Shown in pieces: positions 56,035-64,000 of a stretch of DNA of 64,000 nucleotides. The stretch comes from Heliocidaris erythrogramma (Eukaryota; Echinodermata; Echinoidea; Camarodonta; Echinometridae), in the NCBI GenBank assembly GCA_025617745.1, contig CM046869.1:8606668-8670667 (forward strand), given 5' to 3'. The notes below the pieces were generated by a model. It was not told where the DNA came from. It did not search any database and saw only the letters and a program-made list of their open reading frames with translations. The stretch's first letter is position 1. Every line of letters starts with the position of its first letter. The translations under genes and the position numbers were made by a program.

Positions 56035-56817
56035 ATTGGACTACAGTATAAGAGAATTATTTAAAAAAAACTTTCATGATAGCTCGCTACTATGTATGTT
56101 TTCCGCTTGGGAATATAAAGAAATGAGATAACCTATACATTATTCTTCATCTTTACCAATACTCAATAATGATTTTGAATGACCTACACCTTTTCAAGGA
56201 GATACCAAATACATGAGATTGAGAAAGGTCAACCCACATTACGTACATGTATGTATGGCATCCTATTTTACTTTGTACACAGAAACGGCATTGCTTTATG
56301 AAACCACTCAATAGCAGGTATGCACTATGAAGCATATCGGCCTGTATATGAAAAACACATACGAGAGAGCTATAATTAACATTAATCTATATTCTTGGTT
56401 AAGACCATAATGAGGAAATAAGTGGGATCTGATTACCTGTGAGCTACGTGGAATATCATCCCAAAACCCGTGTTTATAATATTTTCAACTGTATTGGTAT
56501 AATATATTGGTATAATATCACAAAATGTGTTGGACCGTATCATATTTACTTTGATTGATGTATTACCGCTAGCTCACCTCAATAACAACACGCGAGTTCA
56601 ACATTTAAAGTTCCGGATATATATGTATATCTATTACCTACTTTGGTTTCAACTCGAATGTGATTGGTGACTTTTTGTATTTAATTTTACTTGCAATATA
56701 TACACAAGACGGTTTGCAAATTTCCTGTCAATTGCAGAACAATTATAATACACCCCTTATGTAGGAGAATAATGACACCATAGACATGGTAGTGCCTTCT
56801 TGGGTATTGATGGTCAA
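56035..56817. other. Non-coding stretch
   Basis: No feature is supported. Confidence 0.5.
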
Positions 56818-57006
56818 TCAAAGGGCTCACATCCGTCGAGGAAGTAGTTTTTCCAGGCACCCATTTACCCTTACTGGGTGGAAAGAGGCAACAGTAGAAA
56901 AAAAAGCCTTTTCTATGACGACATACAAGCTGGGTAGGGATTCGAACCCCGAACCTGTTGGCTGAAGTAAAGTAATATTATTGAACCACTACCACTACGG
57001 CAACCC
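56818..57006 (-). mobile_element. tRNA-derived SINE
   Basis: On the minus strand the head GGTTGCCGTAGTGGTAGTGG is followed by the B-box GGTTCGAATC (56939-56948) and a body with CACCCAGTAAGGGTAAATGG. This matches the layout of the SINE at 26118. Confidence 0.8.
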
Positions 57007-57190
57007 CAGATACGACGTATGTTGTAAAACATCCATTTGCACCTTAAAAAATAGAGAAAGAAGAAAATGAATATTCGGAACCGTCTCTCCCTTTTTAGTG
57101 ATCCCCTCAAGATTCTGAATAATAAACTTAAAAACCCTCACTCCTTATAATCAACCAGGGAAGTGTTGTCTGGGGAGTTTGGTCAATATT
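57007..57190. other. Non-coding stretch
   Basis: No feature is supported. Confidence 0.5.
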
Positions 57191-57232
57191 GAAGAGAGAG
57201 AGAGAGAGAGAGAGATGGGGGGGGGGGGGGGT
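57191..57232. repeat. (GA)n followed by poly-G
   Basis: About 12 GA units, then a G run of about 14. Confidence 0.95.
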
Positions 57233-57511
57233 TGTAGCAGATAGACAGGCAGACAAGCACAGATAGTGCTTGCAGGGAGAATGAGATAGACTAATATTTA
57301 CCTATCAACGACCAGTCCTGCGTACTTTACGGGTGAGAGAATCAACGATATTTGACGGCGGTTTTTCCGCCACATTATTTTGTGGCCTGGAATAATGTTT
57401 ATAGAAAAATGTCAACGGTGTTTCCGCCTGTACAATTTTGGAATGATCTGCATGTTCTGAGACAATATTATAATAAGGGGGAAGGAGGGGATTCCCGTGT
57501 ATCACAGTGCA

Positions 57512-57525
57512 ACCCCCCCCCCCCC
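57512..57525. repeat. Poly-C tract
   Basis: C run of about 14. Confidence 0.85.
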
Positions 57526-57755
57526 TCTTATTATCAGTGATCGATAATACCATGATAAGTTCTTGGGATAGTCTTGCTATATTATGACTATTCTAAACAC
57601 CATATGTCATTGCATACTGTAGGCTTAAACGTGCAGGGTTTTTAAACAAAAGACTATCACTAGCAGAGTTCCGCGGATGATGAGTTGGCATAGTTTGTGT
57701 TGAAACTTGCAAAATATCTTCTTTTTTATTTATACATTTCATGCTATACAGTTAC

Positions 57756-57775
57756 GGGGGAGGGGGGGGGGGGGG
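57756..57775. repeat. Poly-G tract with one A
   Basis: GGGGGAGG followed by an uninterrupted G run. Confidence 0.9.
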
Positions 57776-58141
57776 CTCTGCTCTTTGTAATTGTTTTCCC
57801 CAAAATTGAGATTAATAAAGATGATTTTATTGACAATTAAGGAAAACGTAGAAATTGCCTTGTTGTTGCATGAACAATCCCCCCGTAACTTCCTGATAGC
57901 TATTTATCTTTTTATTCGACTTGGCATGGACTACAGGTGAACATTAAACTGCCATGGAAAACGAGATGTCGTGAAATTTTATGCTCGCTCACATTATTCA
58001 TAACACTTCTAGGAATGAAACAATTATTATTGATGACCAACATTGTTTGATATGTCATAAATTAAGCAGTGACAGGTCAGTGACACATGTATGTATCTGA
58101 TGGATCTTTATACGCGTTCAGCTCATCCATATCGGCATTAT

Positions 58142-58260
58142 CCCTCTCTCTCTCTCTCTCTCTCCCCTCTCTCCCCTCTCCCTCTCTCTCTCTCTCTCTG
58201 TCTATCTACCTCCCTGCCTCTCTTTCCCTTTCTTCCTCCTCTCTCTGTCTCCATCTTCCA
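58142..58260. repeat. CT-rich tract
   Basis: CT runs interrupted by CCCCT and CTGTCTATC words. Confidence 0.9.
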
Positions 58261-58818
58261 TATAAATCCAATTAATCAAGGTGGGTCAGTAGCTCAAACA
58301 ATTCAATATCCTCTCCACAAACGATCATTTTTCATCATTTTCTTGACTCCCCAATTAGAGGTTGGAAACTAGGTTATGTGAAGGAAGCCAGAATAACTAT
58401 TCATCTAGTGCCCTTATCACACGAGCGTGCAAGGTTTATCCATATGAATTTTTTTTTGTTTATCTGAATGACAGTAATGAGAAGGGAAAAAAACATTTGA
58501 TACTAGAGTTTTTCGAGTACATACACGTAGGCCTATATGTATCATCTTTATTCAAAGTAATAATCATAAAGATTCATGAACAAAATATGACTCATGTCCA
58601 TAGCGCAGTGAATGTTAAAATATAATAAACTTTAAAGAAGTAAATGGAGAAGACAAGAAGCGAGGAGAAAGCATAAATTATGATAAATAAGACGAAAACA
58701 AAAGGAGGATTAAATGGGAAACAAATGGAGAAAACACAAAAGAAATTTAAACGAGAAGAAATAGTCACTTCATTATCTGACCAGAAAATTGTGTACATAG
58801 AAGATGAATAAAAGTATA
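58261..58818. other. Non-coding stretch
   Basis: No feature is supported. Confidence 0.5.
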
Positions 58819-59122
58819 TTAAAGGGATAATCGACCGCAGATTGTGGACGTGTTTATGTCGCGAGAGGGCACCGTGATCGTTACCTGATCATGCCGTTGC
58901 CCCGCGGGGCGCAAACTTCAGACTGACTGGTCGCCGCGCAACATGCACGCTCCGCCTGAGCTCGAGCTCTCGATCGTGCGAGATTCGGTCGGCTTCGTGA
59001 TGTCCGAAATGTAATCGCAGTAGTCCAACGGAGGCGTTCGACTCACAAACTTTGTGTACGAGTGCATGGGGCCTACGCAATCCTGACTTTCTCCATGGTC
59101 GCCCGGTGGCGTATCCCTTTAA
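58819..59122. mobile_element. TTAA-flanked MITE, family T2, copy 2 (304 bp)
   Basis: TTAA-AGGGATAATCGACCGC at the left, GTGGCGTATCCCT-TTAA at the right. It contains about 57 bp absent from the copy at 8342 (around CCCCGCGGGGCGCAAACTTC). It is strikingly GC-rich against its flanks. Confidence 0.85.
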
Positions 59123-59594
59123 CGAAGGGAAAGAGGAGAAATACAGAGAGAAGGATTAAGAAAAAGAGAAACTAAGAAAAGTGATAAAAAAAATTAAAGA
59201 AAAGAAAAAAAGAACAAACATCTACAAACCTCAATCATGAAGTTATTGACTGACATGAAATTGTAAATATAGCTTAGTCTCGCATAGCTTGGCGCAGATT
59301 GAGAATTTGGTTTATTCATGAGAAAATGAATTTTCTCGTATTAAATAAAGAGGCACCTGAGATTTAAGGATATCCAAACTCAATCTCTCATGGTTATCTG
59401 CCCTTATTTATAAGAATATTGAGTTGTGTATTTTGAAGCTTTGTTTCCGCTTTATTCTTCGTATTTCCATATTTGAAAGGTTGTTTGTCTTGGCAGAAGA
59501 AATTGGAAGTCTAATATATTTCCTTTCTTTAACAAAAACAAGTTTGAAGTGCATTAGTGGATTTGAAAAAAATCTGAATAAATGCCAACTAATA
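59123..59594. other. Non-coding stretch
   Basis: A-rich. No feature is supported. Confidence 0.5.
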
Positions 59595-59961
59595 TTAAAG
59601 GGAAGGTTGAGTTCTGGGAAAAGTAAAAAAAAAAATCTGTGAGTTTTCTCATTCCGTTTATGTTAGTTTGGAAGATTATCATAGAAAAATTAATGTCCCC
59701 TGAAAAGGATTGCCCTCACATTCAAAATATGGCAAAAAGCTGAAATATTCGGACCGAACATTTGTGTGTAGTCCCATATACACATATCTGTGTGCAGTGC
59801 ATGTGACTCTCAGCAGGATTTAGTAAATTTCTTATCATTTGGGCGATTCCAAGACCTTACAGCATATACCAGTACTTTATGTGCTATATCCTTTCCCAAT
59901 TGCTTTGAGACGGTTCCTTTCACAGAGCAATCTCATGACCAGAACACAACTTTCTCTTTAA
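59595..59961 (+). mobile_element. TTAA-flanked MITE, family T1, best-preserved copy (367 bp)
   Basis: The left end TTAAAGGGAAGGTTGAGTTC and the reverse complement of the right end (TTAAAGAGAAAGTTGTGTTC) pair over about 23 bp, TTAA included. The interior gives the landmarks used to find copies at 4293, 9091, 19051, 37611 and 42566. It is non-coding. Confidence 0.85.
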
Positions 59962-60182
59962 GTCAGAGAAGTGATTTAAAGAAGGGAAATTGACAGATCC
60001 TAAGACAATCATTATAAAAGTCGAGGAAAAATTATCCGTGACAACCTAAATCCTAAAAAAAGGAAAGAACTATCTCAAATAAGTATTTCTGATCACCCAG
60101 GATTTTCGTCAAGAAAAAAATCTCTTAATCACATGGGTATTAATCCATATACAGTATTGTAAAGTTACGAAGCCTAATCAGA

Positions 60183-60203
60183 TCTCTCTCTCTCTCTCTC
60201 TCT
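60183..60203. repeat. (CT)n microsatellite
   Basis: A pure run of about 10 CT units. Confidence 0.95.
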
Positions 60204-60555
60204 CATGCATATGTTTTGCATTAAACTTTTGTGCACCCACATGTCCTCTTTTCCCGAAATCTTCTGCCTATCATTTGAACGACAAATTTGACAAATCTGA
60301 CGACAGAAAAGTATAAGTAGGAGTGTCACTAGAGTCCTGATATATGTGAGGCGCCGTACGATAAAATCATGATTCAAACGCCATTGTGTTCCATTTATGT
60401 TACGTAACATTTCTGTTCAAATGAGTTGAGCCACCCGTATGTTGCAAATAGAAAAAAATGTGAGCGCAATTTTGTTTCCAAAGAATGGAAAAGCTATGTC
60501 GTAACTGTTCCTATAAAGGGGCTGTAATGTCGGTTGCAAATGAGATGTCATTTAT
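60204..60555. other. Non-coding stretch
   Basis: No feature is supported. Confidence 0.5.
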
Positions 60556-60575
60556 CTGACGCAACACTGCGTCAG
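60556..60575. repeat. Perfect 8-bp hairpin CTGACGCA-ACAC-TGCGTCAG
   Basis: Arms 60556-60563 and 60568-60575. It sits in a CpG-containing, higher-complexity block (60520-60720). Confidence 0.6.
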
Positions 60576-60930
60576 AGACTGGCGCACCATGTGAGAGCGA
60601 CTGTACAATGAAGTGAGTCCAAAATGAAAAGGGCAAAATAATTTTGGCGCAAGCCATAACGCAGTCGAAATGACGCCTCGCGTGTAACGGGCGTTTGTAT
60701 CACGCCCACACTTCCTCTCTATAGCCTGTCACCAAGGGCAGATAATTATATGCATTTCTTACCGCTGTATACCAAGCAGTTTCCAGAACCTTATGTATAC
60801 CAACCTCCTAATGCTGTCTTCCTCAAGGAAAAAGAGAGGATCCTGCACTTATTTCTTCTGGCGTCACCTGCGTTAATGTTTAGTATAAGACCGCCTGACC
60901 CATTTCCTGATGTCACGTTCCCACCCGACG
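60576..60930. other. Non-coding stretch
   Basis: Moderately GC-rich at its start. No gene is supported. Confidence 0.45.
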
Positions 60931-60956
60931 CCCCCCCCCCCCCCCCCCCCCCCCCC
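60931..60956. repeat. Poly-C tract (26 C)
   Basis: The longest homopolymer in the window. Confidence 0.95.
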
Positions 60957-61553
60957 AACCAACAAGAACAAAAAAAATGAAGATGCATCAATCTGTCTTC
61001 TCCGATGATGCGTTGTAATTGGCCAGCGTGAAATAACGACTACCTAGTCATTTCTCCGATTTCCTCCTCCAAAGTGCAAGGAGACAGTCATTGCTGCGGG
61101 GCAAATCGATGGATAATTTCTGATCTTAAATTTTCAGAGTCGTGCTCTCGTGTGCATTTGATGCTTAAAAGACGAGTTTCACACGAAGCAAACACACACG
61201 CGTCCTGATTTTTTCGGGATGTTCTTCTTCTTTTCTTATTTTAAGTTTATGGAATCATAATGTTAGCATGAAGTAGATCATGTAGATAGGACTTCGCTGA
61301 TGTCTTTGAATTTGTTTAAAGAATGTTTGTTAAAGGGAAAGCCATACAGCTACGGCATTGATTGGCTATTTTAAGAAAATGCAGGAAAATGAGAGAAAAG
61401 GATGAATTAAATTTGAGCGAAATCTGCTCATGGGTAAGAAAGTTGTGAAGGTTTCGATTGATTTGTGATCGCGCAAACACTAATGGTCAACTCTGTGATT
61501 TTTCCCTTGCGAGTGCCTCTCCCACTTTGTTTGTTGCTGTTCACACCTCTGTG
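60957..61553. other. Non-coding stretch
   Basis: TTAAAGGGAAAGCC near 61331 resembles a left end of the TTAA-AGG MITEs, but no right end was found. Confidence 0.4.
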
Positions 61554-61650
61554 CAGTGGCATATCCAAGTGGGGCACATCGGAGACCCCCCCCCCCCCAA
61601 TCGAATTACAAAAACATAGAGAGGGAGAGAGAGAGAAAGAGAGAGAGTAT
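61554..61650 (+). mobile_element. CAGTGGCATA-poly(C) short repeat with GA tract
   Basis: CAGTGGCATATCCAAGTGGG is followed by a 13-C run (61586-61598) and then a GA-rich run. It has the same layout as 35267, but the tract is C rather than G. Confidence 0.45.
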
Positions 61651-61781
61651 AGGAGAAGGGAGGGGTATATGAACCGAAATCGTACCAAAAATGCTATAAC
61701 CTCCTTCCACAACCAAACTGGAATACTTCCGTGAAATCAGGAATTCCCCGATATTGCCCCCTCCCAAAATAAAGAAATGAA

Positions 61782-62168
61782 TACATGAATAATGATCTTT
61801 GAAGGTTTAGGTTTGCATGGTGGTACTGATAACGTGGAGAAGGCTAACGGTTCACCATGTGGTTAGTCCTGAAAAGGACTATGGAGTAAGAAGAAGAAAG
61901 TGGAGAAAAGTTGAGAGGTGAAGAAAAGGAAAGGCGAGATAGAAATTCAGAGAGTGTAGAAGTAATCTTTCTTGAAAGTGTGAAGTCCTGAAAAGGACTG
62001 TAAGCCAGATGACATGGACGAGAAGGCTGAGAGTGCAGTGGAGAAGACTCGACGTTTCGGACAGGTTGACTGTCCGTCATTATCCACTTTCTTCTTCTTA
62101 CTCCGTATTCCTTTTCAGGACTAACCACATGGTGAACCCTAAGCCTACTCCACGTTACATGAATAATG
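61782..62168 (-). mobile_element. Palindromic retro-inserted element, second copy, dead hammerhead
   Basis: A perfect 13-bp direct repeat, TACATGAATAATG, flanks it (61782-61794 and 62156-62168). Arms of about 75 bp from 61831 and ending at 62155 pair with about seven mismatches. They begin AACGTGGAGAAGGCTAACGG, as in the first copy. The left end carries the tail (ATCTTTGAAGGTTT...) that the first copy has on its right. AGTCCTGAAAAGGACT occurs twice (61865-61880 and 61984-61999). The hairpin GACGTTTCGGACAGG...CTGTCCGTCAT is kept at 62051-62080, but the minus-strand CUGAUGA box reads AUAAUGA and stem I is lost. Confidence 0.75.
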
Positions 62169-62654
62169 TTATACATCTTGGTATTATTCAGAGCATTTAG
62201 TTCTAATGTGCTCATGTGAACCTAGCTTACAAGAAGGAGACAAAGGAAATCTAGATCAATTTGCTTAATAACTTTCTTCCTAAAGCTGAAGTAAGCATTT
62301 TCTGGAGCTTGGGTCCCGGGGGCATAGAAATTACTCTTCTCAGTTTCCTTCCTCAGATAAATTGATTATGATATTCAATCTTCTCAGGTTTTGAATATGG
62401 TATTTCATTCCCTGATTTTTTTTCTTCTTTCCATGCAGTTTTCTAACGATACCCTTTGTTACAATTTTATAATCTCAGCTATTTTTCAGGGTGAATAATC
62501 TTCTCTCGCTGTATCTTATATCTGATTTCTATGCTATTGTACTTCGTATTAGATCTGTATTCAATGTATTTTAACTAAACGAGAAGATGTCTTTAAATGT
62601 CCCCAAATGACCACAGTGGGTCCTTTCACTTGAACGGTCAAAGTAACATCGCGA
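62169..62654. other. Non-coding stretch
   Basis: No feature is supported. Confidence 0.5.
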
Positions 62655-62759
62655 TTTTACTAACATCGTGATGTTACGATGGCAGTTGCTTAGCAGCTAT
62701 ACGCATTGTTACTAAGTAACTTCCAGCGAACTTGCCGAAACGTCACGATGTTAGTAAAA
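62655..62759. repeat. 105-bp foldback with perfect 17-bp arms
   Basis: TTTTACTAACATCGTGA (62655-62671) is exactly mirrored by TCACGATGTTAGTAAAA (62743-62759). The spacer has its own palindrome GTTACTAAGTAAC. It is a tiny MITE or a stand-alone hairpin. Confidence 0.7.
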
Positions 62760-63237
62760 TTTCGAAGTTTAGAGCATAGCTTAAATGGTCCCACTGAATT
62801 TTATACACGACTTCTTAGTAATAAAACAAATTTAAGAGATGGAGAGAGAGAGAGAACAGAAAATAGAGTAAGCAGCAGCGCTTCCAATCAAACATTGATC
62901 AATATTGATTCAAGAAATGTGTCAGGTGTCTTGGAATCCAGGGAAACCTATGCTAAGCCCTACCAGACAAACAAAGCCTGACTGGGCGTGCCGTCTGAGA
63001 TTTAAGGTTTAAAAGATAATTTTTCAGTCATTTATCTTCATATTGTAGTATCGTTTCAATGAACGAAGTCCATTATCAGAATATAATAAAAACATAAACC
63101 ATGATATCTCATTGGCTGTGGTATTTAAGTTTAGCGCGGAGGCAGATTGCCTATTCCTCTTTTTGTAATGAAGTATGATTTCAAGTTAGTTGGTTTGTTT
63201 AATCATATTATGTTCATTAAAGGAGATGAATTGGAGG
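62760..63237. other. Non-coding stretch
   Basis: No feature is supported. Confidence 0.5.
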
Positions 63238-63246
63238 GAGAATAAG

Positions 63247-63325
63247 ACAAAGAAAAAGGGAGAGAGAGAAAGAGGGAGAGACAGAGAGAGGGAGAGAGAG
63301 AGAGGGGGAGAGAGAGAGAGGGGGC
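63247..63325. repeat. GA-rich tract
   Basis: GAGAGA runs with GGGAG interruptions over about 80 bp. Confidence 0.95.
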
Positions 63326-64000
63326 GGGGAGATAACGAGAACGAGACTGGAAAACACACTTCCCATCCTCTACCACTTGAGTTTTCGATTATAAAAACAG
63401 TTATCTATTATGAAGTCGCGTTTCGTTGCCCTGTTGCGAAGTTACATGCTGCTAAAAACTTGATCACATAATCATGACAATGATCGTGATTTGGGAGTGC
63501 TGACATTATGAAATAATGATGAAAAAAAAAATATTCTGAGTATAAATTAAGTTGACGCAAGTTCCACAAAGCAAAAGTTCGTCCTCGTGACTTTCTCTTA
63601 TAATGCAAACATCACGTCTTCATCTTTTGTCTAATTTGCCATTTAATTTCTTCCAAAATGCAAACATCATTTCATCTTTTATATAATTTGCCTTTTAATT
63701 TCTTCCAAATTACATACAATAATCTTAAATCGAATTCATTCTCTTCCTAGCTGTAAATTCCGATTTTCACAATTTGAAAGAAAAAAGCTGCAGTATCTAG
63801 ATAAACGGAAGTCTGCTCATTGACACGAATGCTCTCGAGTTTATCTACGAAGAGAGCTGTAAATTGTAGTAGTAAAACGTTTAGGTATACGGTCCACAAG
63901 GCGGCTACATGTACCAGAACTGCTTACTTATTTCCGCTGGAATTACAGTTCCAGTATATTACCTGATTTCAGGCTATACTACCTCTTTGTTTCAGACTTT
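63326..64000. other. Non-coding stretch
   Basis: A direct repeat of GCAAACATCAYGTCTTCATC with TTTGCCATTTAATTTCTTCC lies at about 63605-63710, two copies about 60 bp apart. No gene is supported. Confidence 0.45.

Overview
The window looks like 64 kb of a marine deuterostome nuclear genome, most likely an echinoderm such as a sea urchin. This is an inference. The sequence shows AT-rich, almost gene-free DNA, dense CT/GA and poly-G/C tracts, tRNA-derived SINEs, many small foldback (MITE-like) elements, degenerate satellites and split-gene signals. There are no operons, no long ORFs and no recognisable prokaryotic genes. The family resemblance to sea urchin repeats is from memory and was not searched.

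Coding content is minimal. The best coding feature is a first or early exon at 33554-33840 (+), with a usable start, a GC-rich frame and a strong GT donor. About 1 kb upstream is a GC-rich block (32140-32660) with CRE-, E2F- and GATA-like sites that could be its promoter. Two weaker exon candidates are at 28802-28874 and 41909-42106. I recognise none of the encoded proteins. The rest reads as intergenic or intronic DNA.

Repeats dominate. From left to right: a head-to-head short-unit array (3590-3935); a foldback with an internal duplication (6041-6541); twin hairpin units (7189-7446); TTAA-flanked MITEs at 4293, 8342, 24941, 27927, 37611, 50954, 58819 and 59595, with fragments of the 4293-type family at 9091, 19051 and 42566; a 480-bp TIR element (16025-16504); degenerate satellites (17650-18640, 23461-24325, 48059-48861); two palindromic elements with 13-bp target duplications (22929-23360 and 61782-62168); a mariner-like TA-flanked element carrying a SINE (54851-56034); SINEs at 26118, 49747, 55239 and 56818; and LINE-like 3' tails. 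Several elements are nested, which gives relative ages.

The most interesting signal is a near-complete hammerhead ribozyme fold on the minus strand at 23192-23232, inside the first palindromic element. The sister element at 61782-62168 keeps the hairpin but has lost the CUGAUGA box. Each is bounded by a perfect 13-bp direct repeat, so both look like retro-inserted, ribozyme-bearing non-autonomous elements (Penelope-like or retrozyme-like). Second is a five-copy satellite (48059-48861) whose unit carries a DR1 nuclear-receptor motif. Third, two unrelated foldbacks have inserted at the same homologous spot in two copies of one MITE family.
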